DNA from: a bacterium A37T11
GTDB taxonomy: Bacteria > Bacteroidota > Bacteroidia > Sphingobacteriales > Sphingobacteriaceae
Length of the DNA: 64,000 nt
Direction of reading: 5' to 3'
NCBI GenBank assembly: GCA_900109895.1
Contig: FOBR01000003.1
Coordinates: 124,001-188,000, forward strand
Shown here: positions 17,421 to 27,425 of the stretch, one piece after another
Position numbering within the stretch: position 1 is the stretch's first letter
Layout of the letters: each line of letters opens with the position of its first letter
The notes under the pieces: generated by a model
What the model saw: only the letters and a program-made list of their open reading frames with translations
What the model was told of the DNA's origin: nothing
The model's database searches: none
Program-made: the position numbers and the translations under genes

Positions 17421-18773
17421 TTATAATCCCGGCCCGCTAAAGCCCAATGTTTTTAATCCTGTTTTCGTTTCTGGGGCACTCATGAATAAATTCCAAAGTA
17501 ATTGGCTACGGTAATTTTCAATCATGACAATGATAGGACCTTGGTCAATGGCCAGGTAAGATTCGGCAAACCAAGCCTGTGTAAGGGAAAATGCATCGGT
17601 AAAGCCATATTTGCCCCAAAGCTTATCGCCGATCTTATAATAAAAGAAATGAAGTGCCTTCATGGATTCTTCCGGTGTATATGGTAAAGAAGCCAGGGCG
17701 GCTGTGGGTGCGATGACCCCCTGGTCATTCGTTGGTGAGCTAGCCGTATATCCGTTGGGAATATCACTAGCGGTGAGTCCCCAGCAATCTGCACCGTACC
17801 CCTTATAGCCCTTCGGGTTAGCCACGGCATAGTTGTAATTAATGAGGCTGTGCGCCTTTGTTTGAATGTCATAGTCGGCATACGAATCTTTTAGCCCACG
17901 AGGATCAATGCCAAGAAAGGAATAATGTTCAAAAAATAATGGTCCCCCGGATGGGGACCCCAGAGGCAAGACAATCCCATTATAGGTTTGCCCATTCTTT
18001 AAAGCTCCGTTTTGCGCCCATCCCTGATCATATACTGATTTTGGAATGGCGTGTCCGGGCGAAGCAGCCGCCAGCACATAGACCACCAGTGCCTCGTTCC
18101 ATCCCTGGATGGGCAGGTTCATATCCCAATTATAATTTGGGCTCCAATGCCAATAAAGTACATTGCCGTTGTTCTTCCGAAACCAGTCCCATTCCACTGC
18201 GTTGTAGAGCTGAGTTATATCCCCCCGCAGCGTAACCTCAGTGGGCCCCTGGCTTGAAAAATACTGACGGGCAGTCAGCAGTCCTTCCATCAGAAAAGCA
18301 GTTTCAACCAAGTCGGCACCGTTGTCCTTTCCGCTAAAAGGCTGTACCTTTCCTGTATTTCCATTCAGCCAGTGCGGGAAGGCACCCTTAAACCGATCTG
18401 CAGTTTTTAAAAAATTCAAAATCTTTTGCAACCGCTCAACACCTTCTGCCTGAGTAATGAATCCACGTTCCACCCCTACTACCATAGCCATCAAACCAAA
18501 TCCAGTTCCACCAGTAGTTACCACATCACCCGACGTATTTCGCTCCCGGGCCATTCCGCTGATGGGATGTCCAAAATCCCAAAAATAGCGGAAAGTTTGT
18601 TTTTGAACCAATGTTAGTAGTTCTTCGTCAGGGATGCGTGGAAATTTATCCGTATCATTCTGGCTACTATCAGGCGGTGTAACCGTATTATCCGAAGATC
18701 CTTTTTTGCAAGAGATGACCCAAATCGACAACATCAAAAACCCAAATGCAAAAGATTTAAATGGATACTTCAT
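17421..18773 (-). CDS. GH144 endo-beta-1,2-glucanase-like lipoprotein (copy 2)
   Basis: A 450-residue paralogue of the adjacent gene, with the same order of conserved segments: TFRYFWDFGHPISGMARER, GGTGFGLMAMVVGVERGF, NGADLVETAFLMEGL, LYWHWSPNYNWDMNLP and YLAIDQGPIIVMIENYRSQ. The lipobox is VISCKKGSS, so it is probably anchored at the outer membrane. The start codon overlaps the LamG stop as TAATG. The pair may split endo- and exo-type attack on beta-1,2-glucan, but the sequence does not say which does what. Confidence 0.87.
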   Translation of the reverse strand: MKYPFKSFAFGFLMLSIWVISCKKGSSDNTVTPPDSSQNDTDKFPRIPDEELLTLVQKQTFRYFWDFGHPISGMARERNTSGDVVTTGGTGFGLMAMVVGVERGFITQAEGVERLQKILNFLKTADRFKGAFPHWLNGNTGKVQPFSGKDNGADLVETAFLMEGLLTARQYFSSQGPTEVTLRGDITQLYNAVEWDWFRKNNGNVLYWHWSPNYNWDMNLPIQGWNEALVVYVLAAASPGHAIPKSVYDQGWAQNGALKNGQTYNGIVLPLGSPSGGPLFFEHYSFLGIDPRGLKDSYADYDIQTKAHSLINYNYAVANPKGYKGYGADCWGLTASDIPNGYTASSPTNDQGVIAPTAALASLPYTPEESMKALHFFYYKIGDKLWGKYGFTDAFSLTQAWFAESYLAIDQGPIIVMIENYRSQLLWNLFMSAPETKTGLKTLGFSGPGL

Positions 18774-19612
18774 TACTCTTTGTTGAGATAAAATGATTTG
18801 ATATCTGTATCGCTGAGAGCCTTGGCATAAACTCTGAATTGATCAAGCATACCCGTATATCGCAGCATCCAGGTTTCTGCTGCCCCACTGGTTCCTATAT
18901 GTTGCTGATATGCTCCAATTACAAATCTTGCTGGATTACTGAATGTCAATTTTCCTAAAGGGGCTCCATCTTTCATCCGGTCTGTAACGGAATTAGGCAA
19001 ACTGATGGGTTCGCCATTCAGGAATGCGGCAAACTTAGAATTTTTTTCGTCATAACGAAATGCCAGGTGCCGCCATTTACCATACATATCAGGTAAACGA
19101 TCAACACCATTATTCCCACTAAACTCAACCCAGTTACCTGCGAAATTAAATTTAAGCAACATGGAGTTATCATTGGCATTGGTATTACCTTCAATAGTCG
19201 CAAATAAGTTACCCCAAAAGTCTCCGGTATTAGGTAACATAAAAATACATTGTGCGCCTCCATCGTGTTTTTGCGTATTTATCCAGAAAGAGACTGTGAA
19301 ACTTCCTGCATTAGCAAGCACCGGAGTAAGCGGAAAGTTAATCTGTGCATTGGTGGCTCCTTGATAAGCCTTTCCCCGCACTCCTTCGGCATAGCTGATG
19401 GTGCCGCCAGGTATCCCTTTTTGATATTGGGCACTGTCTGTTATTGTATTTTCAAATGGTAGGTATAATTGTAAAGGACCATTAATCCGGGCCGTATCGT
19501 CCGGTATAATATGCAGTGCAGGCCGATCCATTTTTTGGCAGGAATTTAATCCCGATATCATAAAGGCAAACAGGATACCTACAACGAATATATTAAACAT
19601 ATTTCTTTTCAT
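18773..19612 (-). CDS. LamG/concanavalin-like surface lipoprotein of PUL1
   Basis: A 279-residue lipoprotein (lipobox SGLNSCQK). A LamG-like jelly-roll starts near PLQLYLPFENTITDSAQY, with GSFTVSFWINTQ and MYGKWRHLAFRYDEKNSKFAAFLNGE, and ends FRVYAKALSDTDIKSFY. It lies where PULs encode surface glycan-binding proteins, between susD and the glycosidases, and probably binds the glucan. No catalytic residues are recognisable. Confidence 0.75.
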   Translation of the reverse strand: MKRNMFNIFVVGILFAFMISGLNSCQKMDRPALHIIPDDTARINGPLQLYLPFENTITDSAQYQKGIPGGTISYAEGVRGKAYQGATNAQINFPLTPVLANAGSFTVSFWINTQKHDGGAQCIFMLPNTGDFWGNLFATIEGNTNANDNSMLLKFNFAGNWVEFSGNNGVDRLPDMYGKWRHLAFRYDEKNSKFAAFLNGEPISLPNSVTDRMKDGAPLGKLTFSNPARFVIGAYQQHIGTSGAAETWMLRYTGMLDQFRVYAKALSDTDIKSFYLNKE

Positions 19613-19664
19613 GACGCTTTGATTTAGTACTAATAGTTAGAGCATAATTTTATTCCTGTCTTTT

Positions 19665-21164
19665 TTAATAGTCAGGATTTTGAATCAGCACACCACCTGA
19701 CTTGTCAATTTCTGGCTGGGGTATGGGTAGATATCGGTTTTTAGTCTGGTAATTTGTTTTTCCTGCGGCATGCAAGGTATCTTCATCTATCCCCCAACGC
19801 ACCAAATCAAAGAAACGTTCATTTTCCATACCCAACTCAACTTGTCGCTCATGACGGATGGCTGTCCGTACGGTGCTCTGGTCGCGGGAAGTTACCTTAG
19901 GAAGTATTCCTGCATTACTGCCCCGTGCACGAGACCTAACTGATTCCAGATATGTTAGCGATAAATCAATATTACTGTCACCACCCAATTCATTTGCCGC
20001 TTCTGCTGCCAATAACACAATATCTGCATAACGGATTACCCTAAAATTAAACCATTCCCCTTGCCGGCTTCCATATTGTTTGCGCAAGTCTGGACTGGTA
20101 TACACTTTTTTATTCCAATATTGTCTGGGTAAGCCCGTGGGGACAACTTCGCCATACGGTGCATTTATCCTTCCAGAATACAAAACAGTCACATCTTTGC
20201 GCGGATCCCCGTCTTCAAAAGCATTGATCAAACGGGTGTTAGGTACATTCCAGCCCCATCCAAGATCCCAATCGCCAGAGCCTCGTACACCTTGCCTACT
20301 GGCATACGTAATTCCATATTCAGTTTGTGATTGATTATAAAGCGCCTGTATTTCAAAGATAGATTCTTTACTGTTTTCACTTTCTTCTCTAAATATCCGG
20401 TCATAGGATACCGAAAGATCATACTGACCTGAAGAAATGACTGCTTGGGCCGATGACAACGCTTGTCCGTACATGCGGCGGGCAATGTAGGCCTTCGCCT
20501 GAACAGCTAATGCCATACATTTGGTAGCTCTTCCCGGATATCCATCCCAGGAAAGAGGAAGTACTGATACTGCACTTTGTAAATCCGCATCAATCAATTG
20601 ATAAATAGCAGATACGCTCGACTTTGGCTTATTGGCCGAAGCCTGGTCCGTAATCCTAAAATCAATTAACGGTACTTCACCGTACGCACGCACCAAGTTA
20701 AAATAGGCCCAGGCACGTAAAAACTTGGCTTCTCCCACATTCTCTGCCGTTGTAGAAGTGGGGTTTTCAACAGAATCTGCAGCAGCAATGACTATATTGG
20801 CTAAATTGATCAGTTTGTAATGATCAGCCCAATAATTATTCATAAGCCAATAGTCCAACGGATAGTTAAAGTTGTCAAAAATGGGTCCGCCCGAGGCTTC
20901 ATCTCCTGCGCTGCTTCCCAGATCTGCATCATCAGACCGGATATTGTGTATGGCCACATAGGGAAGCCCACTAGTGCCTTCACTCCGAAGACCGGAATAA
21001 GCTGCAAATACCTGGGATTCCAAAGACCCTTTTGGCAGATCATCTTCTGTAAACCGGCCTTTGGGTTTGATGTCCAACCAGCTTTCTTTACAACCAGAAA
21101 AAAAGAACATCCCCAAAACAAGTATGTAAAATAGGGGAATGCTTTTATATGTTATTGGTTTCAT
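19665..21164 (-). CDS. SusD/RagB-family glycan-binding lipoprotein (PUL1)
   Basis: A 499-residue outer-membrane lipoprotein (lipobox FFSGCKES). The TPR-containing SusD fold shows DDLPKGSLESQVFAAYSGLR at the N-terminus, FLRAWAYFNLVRAYGEVPL for the first TPR pair, and RHERQVELGMENERFFDLVRWG near the C-terminus. It caps the SusC barrel and captures oligosaccharide. The gene follows susC after 18 bases. Confidence 0.95.
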   Translation of the reverse strand: MKPITYKSIPLFYILVLGMFFFSGCKESWLDIKPKGRFTEDDLPKGSLESQVFAAYSGLRSEGTSGLPYVAIHNIRSDDADLGSSAGDEASGGPIFDNFNYPLDYWLMNNYWADHYKLINLANIVIAAADSVENPTSTTAENVGEAKFLRAWAYFNLVRAYGEVPLIDFRITDQASANKPKSSVSAIYQLIDADLQSAVSVLPLSWDGYPGRATKCMALAVQAKAYIARRMYGQALSSAQAVISSGQYDLSVSYDRIFREESENSKESIFEIQALYNQSQTEYGITYASRQGVRGSGDWDLGWGWNVPNTRLINAFEDGDPRKDVTVLYSGRINAPYGEVVPTGLPRQYWNKKVYTSPDLRKQYGSRQGEWFNFRVIRYADIVLLAAEAANELGGDSNIDLSLTYLESVRSRARGSNAGILPKVTSRDQSTVRTAIRHERQVELGMENERFFDLVRWGIDEDTLHAAGKTNYQTKNRYLPIPQPEIDKSGGVLIQNPDY

Positions 21165-21182
21165 TGCTTAAGTTTTAATAAG

Positions 21183-24100
21183 TTAAAAATTCAGGTTTAG
21201 TCCAAATGTATAAATAGCGGGTACAGGATAGGTAGCCGCATCCACCCCAAATTTTGTCGCGCTTCCCCCAATTTCAGGAGTAAATCCTGTATTATGAGAC
21301 CATGTAAACGCATTTTGGGCATTCAGATATATACGCAAACCTTTAATCCGCATGCGCTTTATAACCTCCGTTGGAAACGTGTATCCAAGCGTTACATCCC
21401 TCAACCTAAAAAAACTGCCGTCTTCAATATAGTACGATGAATTTTGACGGTTATTAGACCTTCCCTCATTTAAAATTGGCTCCCAGTTGCTGGTACCTAC
21501 GCCGTTCCACCGATTAAGTCGGTCTGTGAGGAAATTAAAAGTAGCATACTGATTCTGATTCCACGTCCTGAAAATTTCATTACCATATACTCCTTGAAAA
21601 TCGAGTCCTAAATCAAAGTTTTTATAATTCAATCCTAATGAAACGCCATAATAAAAGTCTGGGGTAGGGTTGCCAATGATAGTTCTGTCTTTGACATCAA
21701 TAACACCATCATCATTAATATCCTTATAACGGATGTCTCCGGGCAGAAAATCGCCACCACCTAATCCGTTAGTTGGGGCTAATCTAATTTCTTCCTGTGT
21801 TTGAAATACTCCTTCTTCAATCAAGCCGTAGAAATAGCCAATCGGCTGGCCAGCCACTGTACGTGAAGGGCCATCAACTATATCATATCCAGCTGAAGAT
21901 AAAGAAAGAACTTTATTGTCCACTGTAGTAATATTTCCTCCCAGAGAAACTGAAAAATCTTTTCCCATTTGTTGTGTCCAACCTGTTGAAATCTCCAACC
22001 CTTTATTTTCGATCTGACCAAGATTGCCAAGACCAGGCACACTTCCCGCTATTCCAGGTACTGTAACGAGTACTCCGTCCGTTTTTTTGTGATAATATAC
22101 AGCATCCAGATTTAATCGGTTTTTAAAAGCTCTCATTTCAAAACCAGCTTCCCACGATTTTACGACTTCCCAGTGCAAATTGGGATCAGGGATATAAGAT
22201 TGTCCGTATGAGGGAATGAGCCTATCACCGAATACGGCCGAATTTCCTGCCTGCAGTTGTGGGTACATTGGATATTTATCTCCTCCCACATTTTGGTTAC
22301 CCAAACTACCCCATGATCCTTTTACCTTCACTAAGTCAAAAATCTTTTGATCGTTCATAAAATTTTCCTTGGTCACGTCCCATGCGCCACCAAACGCATA
22401 AAACGATTGCCAAGGCTTACCGCCTTTTGCAAATGCAGAACTGCCATCCAACCTATAGGAAGCATTAAATAAATATTTACCGTCATAATTGTACATCGCC
22501 CTGCCCAGGTAAGATAGGGTTCGGTATTCGGAGGCAGTACCATCATTGGTTTGGGTATTGGCATCACCAATACCTGCATACCAGTAATCTGGGTCATTTG
22601 GTATCTCCAGTCCATCACCCTGGGTACGTTTTGCTACGGTAGATTCTACTCCCTGGATATAGGTCGTATAACCAGCAGTTGCATTGATATTGTGCTTCCC
22701 AAAACTATTTTTATATGATAATAACCAATCCGTTTGATATTTATAATACGTATTTTGTTCTTGTTGCACACTGGTTAAAAGGTTGCCTATAGCTTCTGCC
22801 TTATTGTCACCGTCTAAGTCTGGATTATAAACAGACACTAAGCCCTGGTAATTACGGAAAGTATTAAACCCATAATCACCCGATAAATTGACCCTGAATG
22901 TAAAATTTTTGAAGAAATCGACCTCAGCATACACATTTCCAACTGCCCGGTAATTAATGTTAATAGCGGTATTTTTCCGTTCCTCTATATCAACCAGGGG
23001 ATTGCCAACCTGCGCCCGCTGAAAATCGGGCATGCTGTAATAAAGGCCATAGTCATCATTGTATACTGGGGCAATAGGTGCTGCCAGAACGGCCCCAAAA
23101 ACATCTCTATTAACAGGCAATTTAGCACGATAACCGTTAAAGACAATCCCAGTCTTAAAATGATCAGTTATCTTCAATTCATCACTAAAATTTAATGAAT
23201 ACTGACTTTGTTGTTCGTGGTTTATCACTCCTTGATCGACCATATTTCCCAGCCCCATCCGGAAGCTATTGCGCTCTGTAGCCCCACTTACACTGATATT
23301 GTTATAATTTATTATACCATGCCTAAAGATTTCATTTTGCCAATCGGTATTTCCTGTCCAGTTATCATAGTTATAGGGCGATGAGCCTTGGTTACGCAAT
23401 TGCTCATCATACAATTCTTTAAACTGGGTGGCATCTGTTAAATCCATGCGATGGTTTACATCTTTCATGCCTACCTTTGTACTAAATTCAAAATTCAGCT
23501 GTCCTTGAACGGCTCTTTTTGTAGTGATCGCAATAACCCCATTGGCTCCCCTAACTCCAAATATGGCCAATGAAGACGGGTCTTTAAGAATGTCTATGTG
23601 ATCGATATCATCGGGGTTTAGGAAGTTAATATTGTCATTTAGCATCCCATCCACTACATAAAGAGGCTTTGCGCCATTTATAGAATTTGTACCTCTAATG
23701 CGGATATCAGGTTCCTGCCCAGGCCGACCCGAGTTTGTTACCTGAAGACCGGATACCTTACCCTGTAGGTTTGCTACAGGATTGGTACCAGGTTTATTGA
23801 CAATATCAGCTCCCTTGACTTGGGTGATGGATCCTGTAAGGTCGCGTTTTTGAGCAGTACCATATCCAATAACGACTACTTCATCCAGTGCACTGGATTC
23901 TTCCTTTAAACTTACATTAACTATAGCCTGACCATTTATAGGTATTTCCTGCGTGGAGTAAGTTATGTAAGAAAACGACAGCGTACCATTACCAGGAATC
24001 TTAATCGTGTAATTGCCACTTTCACTGGTTTGCGTACCCCGCGTTGTCCCTTTCAGGATAACAGATACCCCTGGCAGGGGTGCTCCAGCTGCATCGGTTA

Positions 24101-24194
24101 CTTTTCCGCTAACGGTGATGTCCTGCCCCCGGGCAATATTAGCCGAGAACAAAAGACATCCTACCACCAGGCAGCTTGTAAATAGATTTCTCAT
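21183..24194 (-). CDS. SusC/RagA TonB-dependent transporter (PUL1)
   Basis: A 1003-residue outer-membrane barrel. The signal peptide ends near ANIARGQ. A carboxypeptidase-like regulatory domain follows (VSGKVTDAAGAPLPGVSVILKGT), then the TonB box DEVVVIGYGTAQKRDL, the plug (NPVANLQGKVSGLQV; RGTNSINGAKPLYVVDG) and the barrel, which ends in aromatic Phe (TFGLNLNF). There is no STN domain, so control is through the adjacent propeller-HTH protein and not an ECF sigma/anti-sigma pair. It is the first gene of the minus-strand PUL transcript. Confidence 0.95.
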   Translation of the reverse strand: MRNLFTSCLVVGCLLFSANIARGQDITVSGKVTDAAGAPLPGVSVILKGTTRGTQTSESGNYTIKIPGNGTLSFSYITYSTQEIPINGQAIVNVSLKEESSALDEVVVIGYGTAQKRDLTGSITQVKGADIVNKPGTNPVANLQGKVSGLQVTNSGRPGQEPDIRIRGTNSINGAKPLYVVDGMLNDNINFLNPDDIDHIDILKDPSSLAIFGVRGANGVIAITTKRAVQGQLNFEFSTKVGMKDVNHRMDLTDATQFKELYDEQLRNQGSSPYNYDNWTGNTDWQNEIFRHGIINYNNISVSGATERNSFRMGLGNMVDQGVINHEQQSQYSLNFSDELKITDHFKTGIVFNGYRAKLPVNRDVFGAVLAAPIAPVYNDDYGLYYSMPDFQRAQVGNPLVDIEERKNTAININYRAVGNVYAEVDFFKNFTFRVNLSGDYGFNTFRNYQGLVSVYNPDLDGDNKAEAIGNLLTSVQQEQNTYYKYQTDWLLSYKNSFGKHNINATAGYTTYIQGVESTVAKRTQGDGLEIPNDPDYWYAGIGDANTQTNDGTASEYRTLSYLGRAMYNYDGKYLFNASYRLDGSSAFAKGGKPWQSFYAFGGAWDVTKENFMNDQKIFDLVKVKGSWGSLGNQNVGGDKYPMYPQLQAGNSAVFGDRLIPSYGQSYIPDPNLHWEVVKSWEAGFEMRAFKNRLNLDAVYYHKKTDGVLVTVPGIAGSVPGLGNLGQIENKGLEISTGWTQQMGKDFSVSLGGNITTVDNKVLSLSSAGYDIVDGPSRTVAGQPIGYFYGLIEEGVFQTQEEIRLAPTNGLGGGDFLPGDIRYKDINDDGVIDVKDRTIIGNPTPDFYYGVSLGLNYKNFDLGLDFQGVYGNEIFRTWNQNQYATFNFLTDRLNRWNGVGTSNWEPILNEGRSNNRQNSSYYIEDGSFFRLRDVTLGYTFPTEVIKRMRIKGLRIYLNAQNAFTWSHNTGFTPEIGGSATKFGVDAATYPVPAIYTFGLNLNF

Positions 24195-24511
24195 GTGTTA
24201 ATACTTGGTTAAAAATTGTTAAAAGTTTATAATGAGTTCGGGAAAATAACAATGGTTACCCGCCATAAGTTTTATTCCCGATAGGGCAAAGCTGCAGTGA
24301 ATAGGGCAGATGCAGAAATATTAAACCTCAACATCCATACATCACACTAACACATACCTGCTCATAAGAGAATGCGCGTAAATTTAATCATCAATTATTG
24401 AGGTACTTATAATTCTAATTGCTTTCACAAAATTTTTTCCAATGTGTAAATAATACACGCTATACATGATGTAGTGATGATGTAGTGATTTTTTAACAGA
24501 AAGGCAGGCAT
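24195..24511. promoter_or_regulatory. PUL1 control region between susC and its regulator
   Basis: This 317-base stretch has no convincing gene and is AT-rich. It contains a perfect 5-5-5 palindrome, GTGTA-N5-TACAC, at 24444-24458, and an 11-bp unit beginning GATGTAG repeated in tandem at 24468-24489. A clear TAnnTTTG -7 element for susC was not found. The palindrome and repeat are candidate binding sites for the neighbouring HTH regulator; this is inference from position only. Confidence 0.45.
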
Positions 24512-27382
24512 TCAAAGTTCTATCAGAAACTCTGCAAGGTTCTTGTCGTGTGGTAAATCCAGTTTTTTGCGCATGCGATACCGCCTAATTTCCACTCCAC
24601 GCGTAGTAATATTAAGCAAAGAAGCAATTTCCTTACTACTCATGTTCATTCGAAGATAGGCGCACAATTTTAGGTCATTGGGCACAAGGGCCGGATATTG
24701 TGATTTCAGTTTTTTAAAGAAATTCTCGTGGGTTTCATTGAAGCTATTTTCAAAAAGGTTCCAATCGCGGTCATCGCTTCGCGCATCCTCGATGATGTAG
24801 TTTACTTTTTTTAGCTGATCGCCCGTTAGTCGTTTTCCCTGCTCATCCTTCAGCTGGGTCAATTCTTCCCGAAGGTTACTTAGCAATTCATTTTTGTAGA
24901 CCATATTCATGGCAGAATTGGCCAATTCACGATTCTTGTGGGCCAATTCTTTCTCCAATTGCTCATTTTTCAGTTTTACCAATCGTTGGTCATTCAGCAA
25001 AGTTTCCTGCTTTAGTTGTTCAGTATGGTCATGTTGAAGTTTTTCCCGCACCAAGCGCTGGTGTTTGGCTAGCTTATGCCGATACCAAGCGCGCAATCCC
25101 AACAGCAGTCCTATTAACAACAGGATGTATACGGCCCAGGCCCATATTGAGGCGTACCATGGGGGAAGTACCTTAAAGCTAAATATGGCCTTCGGCGATA
25201 AAATCCCTCCAACTGTACGGGCCTGAACTAAAAAGCGGTAATTGCCCTGTTTTAAATTTGTAAAGTCTTTTTGCGGTATTTGGCTCCACGCAGACCAGCT
25301 GTGAGAATATCCTTCCAGGCAGTATCGGTATTGTATAGCCCCAGCACCATAAAACGGCAGCGCATACGAAAAACGAAGGTTATTGCGATCATAATCGATG
25401 ATAACCCCATCTTTGTGGTTGGTGATCGACTGGACCACACTATCTGTAATATCTTCTACAAAACGCACTAACGGCGTTGGCACCTTAAATGATGTAGCAT
25501 TGGATGCTGTCTGCCGGTAAAGCGCAAATCCGTCGTCCATACTGATCAAATAAAGATTGGGTTTTACGCGGCTTGCGCTTTCATAAAAGGGTAGCATCCG
25601 CCCGTTAAGGGCAGCAAAACGGATAGAATCTACTACGATATGACCATCCGGATGGAGCGTTACCAAGGCCAGATGCCCTCTTTTAAAAAACCAGTAACGG
25701 TTATTGCCGGCCGCGGTTACTTTGTTCGAATTCGAGAAAGACCCCAGATGGATGTTTAACTGTTCGTAGGCAGAAAAACGGTCAGCAATTTCATCATACC
25801 GGTAAAATCCACTATCAGTGGCGAACACGATGTTACCATTCAGGCTAAAAACATTTACAAAAGGGCTTTTCGGCAACCCTTGCGATGGGCCGTAACTTTT
25901 TACCCGAATAACTTTAGTCAGGCTTGCATCTAGGTTAAGCTTCCGCAATCCCGTATAGCTGCCTGACCAAAGCTGTCCACTTTTTCCCATCTCCAAATAT
26001 TGGGTCGGCTGGTCAAAACCTTCCAGCATTTGGTATTGCCAGCCACCTATTGTCCGTTCAAGACTAGCCACGCCATTATAAGTTCCCAGCCATAAGCCAC
26101 TCGAATTTCCCGATAATGGGCGAAAACACCAACCACCCGTATGATTACTTATTTTGATGAACCGATCGCCGATCACTTGGTAGGTGCCATCGTTATGTCC
26201 GCAGAGCAATTCGCCATTTACCACTGCCAGATCCCAAACCTGTCCTTGTGAATTGGCTATCAGTTTAAATTCAAATTGGTTGCCTCCCCATATGCTCCGG
26301 AAAAGGCCTTGATTGGTGCCTATATAAATATAATTGTCAAAAATGACAGCCGCGTAAACCGTACCAATGCTACCCGTCTTATCCGCGTAATAATACAATG
26401 GTGACTGAATTTCGATGCGGTCGATACCGTTGTCGAGGCCTGCCCAAATATTGTGTTCGCGATCCAGTTTAAGGCTCAATACCGTATTATTTTGCATTCC
26501 GTTTCCCTTATGGATATGCTGTACCAGCTGCCCCTGTTCATTAATAATGAAAACACCGCTTAGGATGGTACCAAAGGCATAATAACCATTTGGCAGTTTC
26601 AGCCCATTATTCAATTGGGCACTTTTTAGCAAATCATTGGCCTCATTAGCCCATGGTGATACGGTACCAGTACTATCCATGATAAATAGGCCCCGTTTGG
26701 AGGTGCCGATAAGCGTTTTGCTACCCACAAATGGCAACATGGCCAGCGTGCGGCTTCCCTTGAGTAAGCCGTGGTCATTCAGGGGCATCAATTGGCCATC
26801 TTTTGTCAATTCGTGCACACCCTTATCTAATTGTTCCAAGTAAAAACGGTCATTTACGTGATGCAAGAACAAGTATGGCGCGCCCGCGCGAACGCTGCGG
26901 ATGGTGTTGTTTTCAAAAATGTATACACTGGAAAAGGATTGGAATAGTACCCGCTTACCATCCGGATAAATCTTCCAAATCTCATCCTTCGGTGCATCTG
27001 TCCCTTTAAGTAATTTACTCACGGAGTGATAATGCAAATGGCCAAAACCGGCATCTTCCCAATAGCCGAATTCTGCAAAACCTCCCGTATAGATCCGGTT
27101 GTGTTCATCCATTGCAATGGCGCGAACTACCACCCCGTTGGGCATGCCGTATCTTCGCCAATATTGACCATCAAAAGCCAGCAATCCCTCCGCGTTGGCC
27201 GCGTAGATCATGCCGTTGCTGCCACAAGCCAACCCCCAGTTTTGGTTGCCGGCGCCATAGGTTTCCTTGCTATAATTTTGAACATGTGGTACGCCGATGT
27301 GTGGGATACTATCCGCCCGTGTATGCTGCAAGTAAAAACTTGACAATATAAAACACAGTAACCAACATTTTCGCAACCTCAT
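24512..27382 (-). CDS. propeller-sensor membrane regulator with LuxR-type HTH (PUL1)
   Basis: A 956-residue one-polypeptide regulator. After the signal peptide (to about residue 23), roughly residues 40-640 form a two-component-regulator-like beta-propeller (WGLACGSNGMIYAANAEGLL; NIWAGLDNGIDRI; IYIGTNQGLFRS). A Y_Y_Y-type domain ends in GNYRFLVQARTV. One TM helix (WAWAVYILLLIGLLLGL) leads into a coiled coil. A terminal helix-turn-helix reads MNMSSKEIASLLNITTRGVEIRRYRMRKKL. No histidine-kinase or receiver domain is present, so periplasmic ligand binding is probably coupled directly to DNA binding. It is next to susC and is the likely activator of the locus. Confidence 0.85.
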   Translation of the reverse strand: MRLRKCWLLCFILSSFYLQHTRADSIPHIGVPHVQNYSKETYGAGNQNWGLACGSNGMIYAANAEGLLAFDGQYWRRYGMPNGVVVRAIAMDEHNRIYTGGFAEFGYWEDAGFGHLHYHSVSKLLKGTDAPKDEIWKIYPDGKRVLFQSFSSVYIFENNTIRSVRAGAPYLFLHHVNDRFYLEQLDKGVHELTKDGQLMPLNDHGLLKGSRTLAMLPFVGSKTLIGTSKRGLFIMDSTGTVSPWANEANDLLKSAQLNNGLKLPNGYYAFGTILSGVFIINEQGQLVQHIHKGNGMQNNTVLSLKLDREHNIWAGLDNGIDRIEIQSPLYYYADKTGSIGTVYAAVIFDNYIYIGTNQGLFRSIWGGNQFEFKLIANSQGQVWDLAVVNGELLCGHNDGTYQVIGDRFIKISNHTGGWCFRPLSGNSSGLWLGTYNGVASLERTIGGWQYQMLEGFDQPTQYLEMGKSGQLWSGSYTGLRKLNLDASLTKVIRVKSYGPSQGLPKSPFVNVFSLNGNIVFATDSGFYRYDEIADRFSAYEQLNIHLGSFSNSNKVTAAGNNRYWFFKRGHLALVTLHPDGHIVVDSIRFAALNGRMLPFYESASRVKPNLYLISMDDGFALYRQTASNATSFKVPTPLVRFVEDITDSVVQSITNHKDGVIIDYDRNNLRFSYALPFYGAGAIQYRYCLEGYSHSWSAWSQIPQKDFTNLKQGNYRFLVQARTVGGILSPKAIFSFKVLPPWYASIWAWAVYILLLIGLLLGLRAWYRHKLAKHQRLVREKLQHDHTEQLKQETLLNDQRLVKLKNEQLEKELAHKNRELANSAMNMVYKNELLSNLREELTQLKDEQGKRLTGDQLKKVNYIIEDARSDDRDWNLFENSFNETHENFFKKLKSQYPALVPNDLKLCAYLRMNMSSKEIASLLNITTRGVEIRRYRMRKKLDLPHDKNLAEFLIEL

Positions 27383-27417
27383 AATCAGATTATCTCAAGC
27401 GGATAATGCGAATATAC

Positions 27418-27425
27418 AAACTTAG
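27418..27425 (-). promoter_or_regulatory. -7 element for the PUL1 regulator
   Basis: CAAACTTA on the plus strand is TAAGTTTG on the minus strand, an exact TAnnTTTG match, 36 bases upstream of the regulator ATG at 27382. It overlaps the last bases of trhO. No good -33 TTG was seen. Confidence 0.45.
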
